A stretch of 32,451 nucleotides of DNA from Rhodanobacter thiooxydans LCS2. GTDB lineage: Bacteria; Pseudomonadota; Gammaproteobacteria; Xanthomonadales; Rhodanobacteraceae. Position 1 is the stretch's first letter; the number at the start of each line of letters is the position of its first letter. The position numbers and the translations under genes are program-made. Below the pieces are notes generated by a model. That model searched no databases and was not told the origin of the DNA. It saw nothing but the letters and a program-made list of their open reading frames with translations. The stretch lies in contig NZ_AJXW01000040.1 in NCBI RefSeq assembly GCF_000264375.1, forward strand, positions 1-32,451, given 5' to 3'. Positions 7,872 to 16,375 of this stretch are shown piece after piece.

Positions 7872-8222
7872 ATGGGATGGCTCGTCACCAAATACCTGGT
7901 CACCGCGGCCGTCGTCGTGCTCGTCTCCGAAGTCGCCAAGCGCAGTGATCGCCTCGGCGGCCTGATTGCCGCGCTGCCGCTGGTCACCGTGCTTGCGCTG
8001 ATCTGGCTGTACGTGGAGCGCCAGCCGCAGGTGAAGATCGCCAACCACGCCTGGTACACGTTCTGGTATGTGGTGCCGACGCTGCCCATGTTCCTGGCCT
8101 TCCCCGTACTGCTGCCGCGCCTCGGCTTCTGGCCGACCCTGCTCGCCTGCGCGCTGATCACCGTAGCGTGCTTCTGGCTGTTTGCACTGCTGGTGCGACG
8201 ATTCGGGATCGACTTGCTGTAA
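7872..8222 (+). CDS. DUF3147 family membrane protein
   Basis: A 116-residue integral membrane protein with about four hydrophobic helices, roughly residues 5-22, 31-49, 60-80 and 88-110. Conserved family features are [31 protein letters not shown] and [22 protein letters not shown] at 7861-7864 lies 7 bases before ATG 7872. An upstream TTG overlapping the hemE stop (7845) is less likely. The function of DUF3147 is unknown. The conserved Ser-Glu-Lys-Arg cluster near the first helix and the His-Trp-Tyr cluster are unusual for membrane segments and may mark a functional site. Confidence 0.85.
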   Translation: MGWLVTKYLVTAAVVVLVSEVAKRSDRLGGLIAALPLVTVLALIWLYVERQPQVKIANHAWYTFWYVVPTLPMFLAFPVLLPRLGFWPTLLACALITVACFWLFALLVRRFGIDLL

Positions 8223-8262
8223 CGCTCTTGTCCATTGCCCCGCCGGGGTGAATGGCGGCCGC

Positions 8263-8291
8263 TTGGGCCATCCGGCCCGCGCCCGTACAAT
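8263..8291 (+). promoter_or_regulatory. Probable valS promoter
   Basis: TTGGGC (8263-8268) and TACAAT (8286-8291) are separated by exactly 17 bases, a sigma-70-type layout. The start would fall near 8298, leaving a leader of about 50 bases before the valS ATG at 8347. Confidence 0.6.
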
Positions 8292-8346
8292 GGCCGCTTT
8301 ACACCATATGTGCGCACGCCCCTGCGGCGCGCCCTCGCGAGTCCCC

Positions 8347-11229
8347 ATGGAAAAGAGCTTCGAACCCGCCCAGATCGAGTCGACGTGGTACGCGCGCTGG
8401 GAAGCCAGCGGCGCGTTCAGGCCGTCGGGCCAGGGCGAGCCGTACTGCATCCTGCTGCCGCCGCCCAACGTCACCGGCACGTTGCACATGGGGCACGCGT
8501 TCCAGCAGACGGTGATGGACATGCTGGTGCGCTACCACCGCATGCGCGGCTTCAACACGCTGTGGCAGGTCGGCACCGACCATGCCGGCATCGCCACGCA
8601 GAAGATCGTCGAGAACCAGCTAGCGGTCGAGGAGAAGACCCGGCACGACCTGGGTCGCGATGCCTTCGTCGAACGCGTGTGGCAGTGGAAGGAGGAATCC
8701 GGCTCCACCATCACCAACCAGATGCGCCGCATCGGCGCCGCCGCCGACTGGTCGCGCGAACGCTTCACCATGGACGAGGGGCTTTCGGCCGCGGTGCGCA
8801 AGGTGTTCATCGACTGGTACCGCGCCGGGCTGATCTACCGCGGCAACCGGCTGGTGAACTGGGACCCGCTGCTGGGCACCGCCGTATCGGACCTCGAAGT
8901 GAACAACGTCGAGCGCGACGGCCACATGTGGTCGATCCGCTACCCGGTCGTGGGCAGCGACGAGAGCCTGGTGGTCGCCACCACCCGCCCCGAGACCATG
9001 CTGGGCGATGTCGCCGTCGCGGTGCATCCGGAGGACGAGCGCTACGCTCACCTGGTCGGCAAGACGCTGAAGCTGCCGCTGACCGGTCGTGAGATTCCGG
9101 TGATCGCCGACGATTACGTCGACAAGGATTTCGGCACCGGCTGCGTGAAGATCACCCCGGCGCATGACTTCAACGACTACGCGATCGGCCAGCGGCACAA
9201 ACTGCCGCCGATCACCATCTTCACACTGGACGCAAAGGTCAACGACAACGCACCGGAGAAATACCGCGGCCTCGACCGCTACGACGCGCGCAAGGCCGTG
9301 CTGGCCGACCTGGAAGCGCTCGGCCTGCTGGTCGAGACCAAGCCGCACAAGCTGCAGGTGCCGGTGAGCCAGCGCTCGGACGCGGTGATCGAGCCGATGC
9401 TCACCGACCAGTGGTTCGTCGACCTGACTTCGGACGTCCAGAAGGATGGGCGTCCCGGCGGCCGCAAGGCAATCACCGAGCCGGCGCTGGACGCGGTGCG
9501 CAGCGGCGACATCAAGTTCGTGCCGGAAAACTGGAGCACCACCTACACGCAGTGGCTGGACAACATCCAGGACTGGTGTATCAGCCGCCAGCTGTGGTGG
9601 GGCCACCGCATCCCGGCATGGTATGACGAGGCCGGCAACATCTTCGTGGGCGAGGACGAGGCCGACGCGCGCGCGCACGCAGACGCCGCGCCGGTCGGCG
9701 CGCTGCGCCAGGATGACGATGTGCTGGACACCTGGTTCTCCTCGGCGCTGTGGCCGTTTTCCACCCTGGGCTGGCCGGCCGGTGGCCCGGTGAAGAACGA
9801 GCGCGGCGAAGTGGTCGCCAACTGGGATCAGGACAAGATCTTCCTGCCCAGCGCCGTGCTGGTCACCGGCTTCGACATCATCTTTTTCTGGGTCGCCCGC
9901 ATGGTGATGGCGACCAAATACTTCACCGGTCAGATCCCGTTCCGCGAGGTCTACATCAACGCCATCGTGCGTGATGCGGAAGGCCAGAAGATGTCCAAGT
10001 CCAAGGGCAACACGCTGGACCCGCTGGACCTGATCGACGGCATCGCACTGGAGCCGCTGGTGGAGAAGTCCACCCGCTCGCTGCTGATCCCGCAGGTGCG
10101 CACCAAGGTCGAGAAGCGCATCCGCAAGGACTACCCCGACGGCATTCCGGCGATCGGCACCGATGCGCTGCGCTTCACCTTCGCCGCGCTGGGCAGCTAC
10201 AGCCGCACGATCAACTTCGACATCAAGCGCGCCGAAGGCTACAAGGCATTCTGCAACAAGTTGTGGAACGCGGCGCGATTCGTGCTTTTGAATGCGGGGA
10301 ATGAGGAATCGGGAATCGGGAATCGGGAAAATCAAAAGCCGGTTACCGAAGCGGAGCGGTGGATTCTCACGCACTTGTCGCAGACGCTGACCAAGGTGGA
10401 AGAACATTTCCGCACGTACCGTTTCGACCACCTGGCGCAGGCGCTGTACGAGTTCGTGTGGAACGAGTATTGCGACTGGTTCCTGGAACTCTCCAAGCCC
10501 GCACTGAACGGCGACGATGCCGGCGCGGCAGCATCCACACGGCACACGCTGCTGGTGGTGCTGGAAGCGGTGCTGCGCGCGCTGCACCCGGTGATTCCCT
10601 TCATCACCGAGGAGATTTACCAGGAAGTAGCGAAAGTATTCGTGCGCTCCTCCATGAGCGCAAAGAACAGCCCGGCATCCCTGCCAGACTCTTCAACAAA
10701 GAGCATTCTCCAGTCCACGTATCCGCGCGGCACGGACTTCGCGCACGACGACGCAGCGACAGCCGAGATCGAATGGTTCAAGGCCGTGCTCTCGGGCCTG
10801 CGCCGGATCCGCTCGGAGATGAACATCGCGCCGGGCAAGACCATTCCGCTGCTGCTTGCCGACGGCGACAGCGGCGATCACGCGCGCGTGGCGAAGTTCG
10901 CTGCGCAGATCGCCTTCCTCGCCCGCACCGAAGCACCGCAATGGATCGAAGCCGGCCGCGCCGAGCCGGCCGCGGCCGCGGCCGTGGTCGGCACGCTGCG
11001 CGTGCTGATCCCGCTCGCCGGCCTGATCGACCTTGCCGCCGAAAAGGCGCGGTTGGCCAGGGAAATCGGCCGCATCGAGGTCGAGATCAAAAAGTGCGAG
11101 GGCAAGCTTGGCAACGCCAGCTTCGTCGCCAACGCGCCGGCCGAAGTGGTGGCGCAGGAACGCCAGCGCATCGCCGACTGGAACACCACGCTGGGCGCGC
11201 TGCGCGAGCAGGCGCAGAAGCTGGGTTGA
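8347..11229 (+). CDS. valS: Valine--tRNA ligase
   Basis: Class I synthetase that charges tRNA-Val and edits mischarged threonine; 960 residues. The HIGH motif appears in [14 protein letters not shown] (about 39-52), the editing domain has [10 protein letters not shown] (about 215), and KMSKS lies in [11 protein letters not shown] (about 545). The C-terminal coiled-coil tRNA arm begins around [22 protein letters not shown] 8347 is chosen because homology starts at MEKSFEP. Two in-frame stretches look foreign to the family. Residues about 652-662 are encoded by a heptanucleotide repeat and lie between the catalytic and anticodon-binding domains. Residues about 767-787 are encoded by three consecutive hairpins in the anticodon-binding domain. 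Both lie where a surface loop would tolerate length change. Confidence 0.97.
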   Translation: MEKSFEPAQIESTWYARWEASGAFRPSGQGEPYCILLPPPNVTGTLHMGHAFQQTVMDMLVRYHRMRGFNTLWQVGTDHAGIATQKIVENQLAVEEKTRHDLGRDAFVERVWQWKEESGSTITNQMRRIGAAADWSRERFTMDEGLSAAVRKVFIDWYRAGLIYRGNRLVNWDPLLGTAVSDLEVNNVERDGHMWSIRYPVVGSDESLVVATTRPETMLGDVAVAVHPEDERYAHLVGKTLKLPLTGREIPVIADDYVDKDFGTGCVKITPAHDFNDYAIGQRHKLPPITIFTLDAKVNDNAPEKYRGLDRYDARKAVLADLEALGLLVETKPHKLQVPVSQRSDAVIEPMLTDQWFVDLTSDVQKDGRPGGRKAITEPALDAVRSGDIKFVPENWSTTYTQWLDNIQDWCISRQLWWGHRIPAWYDEAGNIFVGEDEADARAHADAAPVGALRQDDDVLDTWFSSALWPFSTLGWPAGGPVKNERGEVVANWDQDKIFLPSAVLVTGFDIIFFWVARMVMATKYFTGQIPFREVYINAIVRDAEGQKMSKSKGNTLDPLDLIDGIALEPLVEKSTRSLLIPQVRTKVEKRIRKDYPDGIPAIGTDALRFTFAALGSYSRTINFDIKRAEGYKAFCNKLWNAARFVLLNAGNEESGIGNRENQKPVTEAERWILTHLSQTLTKVEEHFRTYRFDHLAQALYEFVWNEYCDWFLELSKPALNGDDAGAAASTRHTLLVVLEAVLRALHPVIPFITEEIYQEVAKVFVRSSMSAKNSPASLPDSSTKSILQSTYPRGTDFAHDDAATAEIEWFKAVLSGLRRIRSEMNIAPGKTIPLLLADGDSGDHARVAKFAAQIAFLARTEAPQWIEAGRAEPAAAAAVVGTLRVLIPLAGLIDLAAEKARLAREIGRIEVEIKKCEGKLGNASFVANAPAEVVAQERQRIADWNTTLGALREQAQKLG
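10304..10327 (+). repeat. GGGAATC heptanucleotide repeat inside valS
   Basis: AGGAATC (10304-10310) is followed by two exact GGGAATC units (10311-10317, 10318-10324) and the beginning of a further copy. It is read in the valS frame as Glu-Glu-Ser-Gly-Ile-Gly-Asn-Arg-Glu. The unit length is not a multiple of three, so gain or loss of one unit would shift the frame of this essential gene. Confidence 0.85.
10644..10703. repeat. Three-hairpin palindromic insert inside valS
   Basis: Three successive stems: GCGCTC/GAGCGC (10644-10649, 10656-10661), GGCA/TGCC (10674-10677, 10682-10685) and CTCTT/AAGAG (10689-10693, 10699-10703). On the minus strand the loops read ATGGAG and GGGA. This recalls the CATGGATG and CAGGGATG pieces in the hairpin region at 25690-25727. 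It encodes about 20 extra residues in frame. Confidence 0.6.
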
Positions 11230-11237
11230 TGTTCGTG

Positions 11238-11260
11238 GCCCCGCCGCGCTGCGGCCGGGC
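11238..11260. terminator. Hairpin between convergent valS and methyltransferase genes
   Basis: GCCC-C-GCCGC pairs with GCGGC-C-GGGC around the loop GCT, with one C-C mismatch. It fills the 33-base gap between the two convergent stops and could act in both directions. It has no T-run, so termination is only a suggestion. Confidence 0.35.
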
Positions 11261-11262
11261 TC

Positions 11263-11949
11263 TCAGGTGTCCTGGCCGACCTGCCCCGGCGTGAAGTCGC
11301 GCGTCTTGCGCACGGCCAGCTGGTTGCTGACGCCCAGCAACTCGTAATAGCCGTCCAGCGTGGCCAGCAGGCCGTCCACGCCGAGCTTGGGCGTCTCGGT
11401 CTTCACGCTTTCGATCTGCTTCTTCAGCCCCTCGGTCCGCCAGCGGCGACCGGTCCAGCGCAGCCACTTGCGCGTCAACCAGCCGGGACGCGGCACCGGG
11501 CCCAGCTTCGGCGGCACCCACAGGTAGTCGTCGAAGATCATGATGCCGCCGACCTTCAGCAGCGGCCACGCCATGACGCCGTCGGCCAGCGCGCCGAAGG
11601 CGGCATGCCAGCCGTCGACATAGACGAGATCGTAGGGTTCCTGCACGCGCCGCAGCGAATCGAAGCTCGGCCCGGCGAACTCGCTGATGCGCTCGCGCCA
11701 GGGCGCCGTGTTGGCGCGAAAACGCGCATGGTAGTCGCCGTACACCGGGTCGGGCTGGAAGAAGTCCAGGCAGTCGATCGCGCTGTCCGCGGCGGTCAGG
11801 ATGTTCTCGCACAGCCAGGCGGTCGAGCGCCCCTCGAAACTGCCGATCTCCAGGGCGCGCAGGCCCGGTTTGCCGCGCAACGAAGCGAGCCACTGCTCCC
11901 AATGCGGAATGTTGTGGTGGAACCAGTCGGTCGAAAACTGCCCTTGCAC
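11263..11949 (-). CDS. Class I SAM-dependent methyltransferase
   Basis: A protein of about 228 residues with a Rossmann methyltransferase core. Motif I is ALEIGSFEGRSTAWLCENIL, followed by an acidic strand end IDCLDFFQPD. Next come YDLVYVDGWHAAFGALADGVMAWPLLKVGG and the IMIFDDYLW strand typical of the Methyltransf_24 type (CmcI/macrocin-like). The substrate is unknown. Start: GTG 11949 has GGAG 8 bases upstream. ATG 11982 is in frame but lacks a good ribosome site, and ATG 12000 is further still. It lies downstream of rimI on the same strand after about 100 bases and may be the last gene of the pssA-holD-rimI group. Confidence 0.82.
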   Translation of the reverse strand: MQGQFSTDWFHHNIPHWEQWLASLRGKPGLRALEIGSFEGRSTAWLCENILTAADSAIDCLDFFQPDPVYGDYHARFRANTAPWRERISEFAGPSFDSLRRVQEPYDLVYVDGWHAAFGALADGVMAWPLLKVGGIMIFDDYLWVPPKLGPVPRPGWLTRKWLRWTGRRWRTEGLKKQIESVKTETPKLGVDGLLATLDGYYELLGVSNQLAVRKTRDFTPGQVGQDT

Positions 11950-12048
11950 TGAGGAGACTCCGGCATGGAATGCGGGCGGCATGCTAACACTCGCCACCAT
12001 CGTGTTTGCGTGGCGGATCCGGTTGCAGCATCTGCCGGGCGCAGCCGG

Positions 12049-12519
12049 CTAGGGAGTCCCGGGCTCCAGCACCATCACGATCGCATCCTCGCGCCCGTGG
12101 CGTGCGGGGTAGTAGCGCGGCCGGCGGCCGATCTCGTGGAAACCCACCGATTCGTACAGCGCCTTGGCCAGCGGATTCGACGGCCGCACCTCGAGGAACA
12201 CCCGCCCTGCCCCATTCCAGCGCGCAATGTCCAGCAACCGGCCCAGCAGGTGCCGGCCCAGGCCGCGGCCGCGGTAATCCGGCCCGATGCACAGGTTCAG
12301 CACGTGCGCTTCGCCGGCGCCTGTCGACAGGACGCCGTAGCCGGCGACCACGCCGTCCACGCACAGCACCCAGCACGGGTGCCCCGCCTTCAGGCAGTCG
12401 CCGAAGATGCCCGCCGACCACGGGAATTCGTAGGACAGGTTTTCCAGCGTGCTGACCGCCTCCAGATCCTCGGCCCGCATGCCGCGCACCTGGATCACCG
12501 GCTTGACCACCGCGGCCAT
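12049..12519 (-). CDS. rimI: Ribosomal protein alanine N-acetyltransferase
   Basis: A GNAT-fold acetyltransferase of 156 residues, RimI type, which acetylates the N-terminal alanine of ribosomal protein S18. Visible signs are YEFPWSAGIFGDCL near residue 30, the acetyl-CoA loop RGRGLG at 83-88, FLEVRPSNPLAKALYESVGF, and the RimI ending RRPRYYP...EDAIVM. ATG 12519 is 5 bases after the holD stop. The holD-rimI order is the same as in E. coli, which strengthens both names. Confidence 0.92.
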   Translation of the reverse strand: MAAVVKPVIQVRGMRAEDLEAVSTLENLSYEFPWSAGIFGDCLKAGHPCWVLCVDGVVAGYGVLSTGAGEAHVLNLCIGPDYRGRGLGRHLLGRLLDIARWNGAGRVFLEVRPSNPLAKALYESVGFHEIGRRPRYYPARHGREDAIVMVLEPGTP

Positions 12520-12524
12520 GACCT

Positions 12525-13016
12525 TCAGCCGCCGGCCGCGGCCAATGCGCGGCGTACGCTGCGCAACGCGTTCCACAGGCGCCGCTTGGCGCCGGCACTG
12601 GTCAGCACCAGCGCCGGCTCGTCGGCCAGCACGATCTGCGCCTGGCGTACTGCCGCTGCCGGCAGCGCGCGGCCCAGCGCGTGCGCCTGCGCTTCGCCGA
12701 ACACCAGATAGGCGCGTGCCTCGGGCACGCCGGTGGCGAGCTGGCCATCGCTCGCGGTGACCCGTGCGGCACGCGCCAGCGCGGCGCCGCAGATAGCCAG
12801 CGCGCGACCGAGCAAGTCGAGTTCGCGCGCGCTGCAGCCCTGCGGCAACACCACCACGCAGGCCACGCCCGCCGCCTCGGCTGGCTCGTATTCCTGCCCA
12901 GCCTCCCCGACGGCAACCGCCGGCGCACTCCGCCGCTGCCACGGCGTCACGCCCAGCGCGCGCAGCACGCGGGCGCGATGCGCGGCGTCGGCATGCTGGC
13001 GTGCGGCGGCGTTCAT
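12525..13016 (-). CDS. holD: DNA polymerase III psi subunit (HolD-like)
   Basis: A 163-residue protein with weak but specific resemblance to HolD, the clamp-loader psi subunit that links chi and SSB to the DnaX complex. Its N-terminus RARVLRALGVTPWQRR parallels the E. coli QLGITQWSLRR segment. The C-terminal helix AGAKRRLWNALRSVRRAL parallels the E. coli ARAALWQQI helix. The middle is Ala-rich and diverged. The gene overlaps the pssA stop by 4 bases (ATGA) and is followed after 5 bases by rimI, matching E. coli holD-rimI. Identification comes from these two motifs plus gene order; it is commonly left as hypothetical. Confidence 0.72.
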   Translation of the reverse strand: MNAAARQHADAAHRARVLRALGVTPWQRRSAPAVAVGEAGQEYEPAEAAGVACVVVLPQGCSARELDLLGRALAICGAALARAARVTASDGQLATGVPEARAYLVFGEAQAHALGRALPAAAVRQAQIVLADEPALVLTSAGAKRRLWNALRSVRRALAAAGG

Positions 13017-13795
13017 GTCGCGCCGCGCCGCACCCGGCGCCGATGCGTGGCCAGGCCCCAGATCGTCCACACCGGACCGGACAACAGATAGACCGTGAAG
13101 CCGGCGAACAACACGCGCGGCGTATCCAGGATCAGCAGCGCCAGCAGCAGCACCGCCATCACCATCCACACGAACGGCACGCGCTGGCGGTCGCCCATCG
13201 GCAGCGACTTGAAGCTGAAATAGCGGAAGCGGCTGACCATCAGCAAGCCGACCACCACCGCCAGCACTGCCGTGACGAAACAGAAATCGCTGCCGGCCAG
13301 GCCGAACTTGTCCACGCTCCATACGAACGACATGCACACCGCCGCCGCCGCCGGACTGGCCAGCCCCTGGAAATAGCGCTTGTCGGCCACGCCCACCTGG
13401 GTGTTGAAGCGCGCCAGCCGCAGCGCGGCGCAGGCGGCGTAGATGAACGCGGCAGCCCAGCCCAGCTTGCCCCACAGCGGGCCGAAATCGCGCAGCGTCG
13501 ACAGCGACCACGTGTACATCACCAGCGCCGGCGCCAGCCCGAAACTGACCAGGTCCGACAGCGAGTCGTACTGCACGCCGAACTCGGTCTGGGTGCCGGT
13601 CATGCGCGCCACACGGCCGTCCATGCCATCCAGCAGCGCGGCGATGAATACCGCCACCGCGGCCTCGGTATAACGCCCGCCGATGCTGGCGATGATCGCG
13701 TAGAAACCGGCGAACATCGCCCCCGTGGTGAACAGGTTCGGCAACAGGTAAATGCCCCGGTGACGGGGCGGGCGTACGGGCAGGGGCTCGCTCAT
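13013..13795 (-). CDS. pssA: CDP-diacylglycerol--serine O-phosphatidyltransferase
   Basis: A 260-residue integral membrane enzyme that makes phosphatidylserine from CDP-diacylglycerol and L-serine, the first committed step to phosphatidylethanolamine. The CDP-alcohol phosphatidyltransferase signature is complete: Asp59-Gly60, Ala63-Arg64, Gly73, Asp77 and Asp81. Several hydrophobic helices follow (for example TAVLAVVVGLLMVS and WMVMAVLLLALLIL). It starts at ATG 13795 and ends in a 4-base overlap with holD. This is the type II (archaeal/Bacillus-like) enzyme rather than the E. coli phospholipase-D-type PssA. Confidence 0.93.
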   Translation of the reverse strand: MSEPLPVRPPRHRGIYLLPNLFTTGAMFAGFYAIIASIGGRYTEAAVAVFIAALLDGMDGRVARMTGTQTEFGVQYDSLSDLVSFGLAPALVMYTWSLSTLRDFGPLWGKLGWAAAFIYAACAALRLARFNTQVGVADKRYFQGLASPAAAAVCMSFVWSVDKFGLAGSDFCFVTAVLAVVVGLLMVSRFRYFSFKSLPMGDRQRVPFVWMVMAVLLLALLILDTPRVLFAGFTVYLLSGPVWTIWGLATHRRRVRRGAT

Positions 13796-13821
13796 GAATC
13801 AATCCGTGACGGGATGCGCGC

Positions 13822-13827
13822 AGTGTA
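13822..13827 (-). promoter_or_regulatory. Possible -10 box for pssA
   Basis: On the minus strand TACACT sits 27 bases before the pssA ATG. No convincing -35 is present. It lies in the 110-base divergent gap with the DUF4124 gene. Confidence 0.3.
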
Positions 13828-13905
13828 AACCATCGGCTGCTTGAGTCCGGCAGGCCAGAGTGATAACAAGGTGCACCGTCATTTTCCCGCAAAATGGAGA
13901 ACACC

Positions 13906-14322
13906 ATGCATCGTTCGCTGATTGCCGTGGCGCTGCTGCTGCTGGCCCCGCTGGCCGCCGCCCAGGTCTACAAGTGGACGGATGCGAGTGGCACCGTGCA
14001 CTACTCCGAAGCGGCGCCGACGCAGGGCACGAAGTACGTGAAGATCACCACCACCGGCACGTCGGCACCGCTGGTCGCTCCGCCCCCCGCCGGAACGGCC
14101 CCCGCCGACGAAACCCCGGCCGAGTCCGCCAAGCCGGTGGCCAACACGCCGGAAAACCGCACCAAACTGTGCGAGGCGCTGAAGACCAACCTCGCCGCAT
14201 TGCAGGCCAGCGGCCCGGTGGTGATGCAGCAGAACGGCAAATCCGTGGCGCTGGAAGGCGACCAGCGCAAGCAGCAGACCGCCTCGACCCAGGCGCAGTA
14301 CGACCAGTACTGCAGGGGCTGA
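13906..14322 (+). CDS. Secreted DUF4124 domain protein
   Basis: A 138-residue exported protein. Residues 1-19 (MHRSLIAVALLLLAPLAAA) form a typical Sec signal peptide. They are followed by the DUF4124 signature QVYKWTDASGTVHYSEAAP, common in gammaproteobacterial envelope proteins of unknown function. The rest is a Pro/Ala-rich linker and a helical tail with two Cys (KLCEALKTNL and the terminal YCRG) that could form a disulfide. ATG 13906 is chosen because GGAG (13896-13899) is 6 bases away. An ATG at 13894 overlaps that site and would displace the signal peptide. Confidence 0.88.
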   Translation: MHRSLIAVALLLLAPLAAAQVYKWTDASGTVHYSEAAPTQGTKYVKITTTGTSAPLVAPPPAGTAPADETPAESAKPVANTPENRTKLCEALKTNLAALQASGPVVMQQNGKSVALEGDQRKQQTASTQAQYDQYCRG

Positions 14323-14333
14323 CCGCTGCGGCC

Positions 14334-14353
14334 ATACCCTCCGGCGAGGGTAT
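14334..14353. promoter_or_regulatory. Perfect 8-bp inverted repeat overlapping the proS promoter region
   Basis: ATACCCTC (14334-14341) and GAGGGTAT (14346-14353) flank CGGC. It begins 12 bases after the DUF4124 stop and covers the position where a -35 for the TACAAT box at 14365 would sit. No T-run follows, so operator or weak terminator are both open. Confidence 0.5.
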
Positions 14354-14364
14354 CGGCGGGCCGC

Positions 14365-14370
14365 TACAAT
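14365..14370 (+). promoter_or_regulatory. Candidate -10 box for proS
   Basis: TACAAT, 30 bases before the proS ATG, would give a leader of about 24 bases. The valS promoter uses the same hexamer. No good -35 is seen at 17 bp. Confidence 0.45.
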
Positions 14371-14400
14371 AGGCGTCTTCACCACGCCGGAACCGCCCGC

Positions 14401-16101
14401 ATGCGCCTCAGCCAATTCCACCTGGCCACCGTCAAGGAAGTCCCCGCCGACGCCGAAATCGCCAGCCATCGGCTGATGCTGCGCGCCGGCATGATCCGCA
14501 AGCTCGCCTCCGGCCTGTATACCTGGAGCCCGCTGGGCCTGCGCGTGCTGCGCAAGGTGGAAGACATCGTGCGCGAGGAAATGGATCGCGCCGGTGCGAT
14601 CGAAATGCTGATGCCGTCGGTGCAGCCGAGGGAATTGTGGGAAGAAACCGGCCGCTGGGAGAAATTCGGCGGCCAGCTGCTGAAAATCAGGGATCGCAAG
14701 GGCCAGGAATTCTGCTACGGCCCGACCCACGAGGAAGTGGTTACCGATTTCGCCCGCAACGAGCTGAAAAGCTACAAGCAGCTGCCGGTCAACTTCTATC
14801 AGATCCAGACCAAGTTCCGCGACGAGATCCGCCCGCGTTTCGGCGTGATGCGCGCGCGCGAATTCCTGATGAAGGACGCTTATTCGTTCCACCTGACCCA
14901 GGACTCGCTGGCCGAAACCTACGCCGCGATGTACCAGGCTTACGTGCGCATTTTCAGCCGCCTGGGGTTGACCTTCCGCGCGGTGCAGGCCGATACCGGC
15001 GCGATCGGCGGCAATGCGAGCCACGAATTCCAGGTGCTGGCCGATTCCGGCGAGGATGCCATCGCGTTTTCCGACGGCTCCGATTACGCCGCGAATCTCG
15101 AAAAGGCCGAGGCGCTGGCGCCGACCACTGCACGCCCCGCCCCCGCCGCCGCCGCCCTGCAGCGGATCGATACGCCCACCCAGAAGACCATCGGCGACAT
15201 CGCCGGTTTCCTCAAGGTCAGTCCGCAGCAATGCGTGAAGACCCTGCTGGTACGGGGCCGCGACGGCCTGGTCGCGCTGTGCCTGCGCGGCGACCACGAG
15301 CTCAACGAGGTCAAGGCTGGCAAGCTGGCCGAACTGCCGGGCGAGTCGGTGCTCGCCAGCGAGGAGGAAATCCTCGCCGCCACCGGCACGCGCCCCGGTT
15401 TCATCGGGCCGGTCGGCCTGCCGGCGTCGATCCCGGTGATCGTCGACCGCGACGCCGCCGTGCTGGCCGACTTCGTCTGCGGCGGCAATGCCGATCGCAC
15501 GCACTTCACCGGCACGAACTGGGAGCGCGATGCGCGCATCACCCGCATCGCCGACCTGCGCAACGTGGTCGAGGGCGACCTGTCGCCCGACGGCCAGGGC
15601 GTGCTGCACCTCGCCCGCGGCATCGAGGTCGGCCACGTGTTCCAGCTGGGCACCAAGTATGCCGAGGCGCTCGGCGCTACCGTGGTGGACGAAACCGGCA
15701 AGCCGCAGGTGATGACCATGGGCTGCTACGGCATCGGGGTCAGCCGCATCGTCGCCGCCGCGATCGAGCAGCGCCACGACGACGCCGGCATCCTCTGGCC
15801 CGAAGCGATGGCGCCGTGGCGCGTGGCGGTATGCGTGATCAACCCGAAGAACTCGCCGGCCGTCAGCGCAGCGGCCGAGGCGCTGTACCAGGCGCTGGGC
15901 CAGCGCGGCATCGAGGCGGTGCTGGACGACCGCGGCGTGCGCGCCGGCAGCATGTTCGCCGACATGGAGCTGATCGGCATTCCGCACCGCGTGGTGGTCA
16001 GCGAGCGCGGGCTCGCCGCGGGCACGCTGGAATATCGCGCGCGCGGAGACGCCGAAAGCCGCTCGCTGAACGAGGAGCAATTGTTGGCCTTGCTCGGCTG
16101 A
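14401..16101 (+). CDS. proS: Proline--tRNA ligase
   Basis: Class II synthetase charging tRNA-Pro, 566 residues, of the bacterial type with an inserted editing domain. Motif 1 region is [19 protein letters not shown], the ATP site has [14 protein letters not shown], and motif 2 is [18 protein letters not shown]. The YbaK-like editing insert runs from about [20 protein letters not shown] (near residue 260) through [14 protein letters not shown]. Motif 3 is [17 protein letters not shown], followed by the anticodon-binding domain. Start ATG 14401 is the first codon of family homology ([10 protein letters not shown]). A terminator hairpin follows 22 bases after the stop. Confidence 0.97.
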   Translation: MRLSQFHLATVKEVPADAEIASHRLMLRAGMIRKLASGLYTWSPLGLRVLRKVEDIVREEMDRAGAIEMLMPSVQPRELWEETGRWEKFGGQLLKIRDRKGQEFCYGPTHEEVVTDFARNELKSYKQLPVNFYQIQTKFRDEIRPRFGVMRAREFLMKDAYSFHLTQDSLAETYAAMYQAYVRIFSRLGLTFRAVQADTGAIGGNASHEFQVLADSGEDAIAFSDGSDYAANLEKAEALAPTTARPAPAAAALQRIDTPTQKTIGDIAGFLKVSPQQCVKTLLVRGRDGLVALCLRGDHELNEVKAGKLAELPGESVLASEEEILAATGTRPGFIGPVGLPASIPVIVDRDAAVLADFVCGGNADRTHFTGTNWERDARITRIADLRNVVEGDLSPDGQGVLHLARGIEVGHVFQLGTKYAEALGATVVDETGKPQVMTMGCYGIGVSRIVAAAIEQRHDDAGILWPEAMAPWRVAVCVINPKNSPAVSAAAEALYQALGQRGIEAVLDDRGVRAGSMFADMELIGIPHRVVVSERGLAAGTLEYRARGDAESRSLNEEQLLALLG

Positions 16102-16123
16102 GCCAGCCGGATTCGCATTAACC

Positions 16124-16151
16124 AAAACGGCTGCCCAGTGCGGCCGTTTTT
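16124..16151 (+). terminator. Intrinsic terminator of proS
   Basis: AAAACGGC (16124-16131) pairs with GCCGTTTT (16143-16150) around an 11-base loop, with an additional T. It begins 22 bases after the proS stop. Confidence 0.75.
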
Positions 16152-16198
16152 ATATTGCCGCGATGAAACCACCGGACGGACTAATTCGCGACCATCCG

Positions 16199-16220
16199 CA
16201 CATTAATCGCCCTTAATGTG
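16199..16220. promoter_or_regulatory. Inverted repeat CACATTAA-N6-TTAATGTG upstream of the H-NS gene
   Basis: A perfect 8-bp inverted repeat with a 6-base spacer (TCGCCC), AT-rich in a GC-rich region. It lies about 155 bases before the H-NS family ATG and about 30 bases upstream of a possible -35 (TTTACA at 16249-16254). The geometry suits a dimeric regulator's operator. Confidence 0.55.
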
Positions 16221-16248
16221 AAGCTATCGTCCACGCGCGGCGTTGCGC

Positions 16249-16278
16249 TTTACAACAATTCTGCAAATCAGCGAGAAT
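16249..16278 (+). promoter_or_regulatory. Candidate promoter of the H-NS family gene
   Basis: TTTACA (16249-16254) and GAGAAT (16273-16278) are 18 bases apart. This would give a leader of about 90 bases. Confidence 0.35.
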
Positions 16279-16375
16279 GCCCACTGCAACAACTTCCAGT
16301 GCGTCGGGCTTTGTTCCCGATAATGGCCAGACCATCGCCAGACCGCTTAATACCGATACTTACCGGGAGTCAATC

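Noticed and set aside
10304..10330. CRISPR-like short repeats in valS
   Set aside because: Units are 7 bp with no spacers and lie in a coding frame; no cas genes occur in the window.
8620..10587. Long antisense open frame opposite valS (655 codons)
   Set aside because: It mirrors the codon structure of valS in GC-rich DNA, gives a low-complexity Arg/Gly/His/Val-rich product and matches no family. It is a shadow frame.
13879..16125. Very long antisense open frame opposite proS (748 codons)
   Set aside because: Covers the clearly identified DUF4124 and proS genes on the other strand; composition is typical of a GC-rich shadow and no domain is recognisable.
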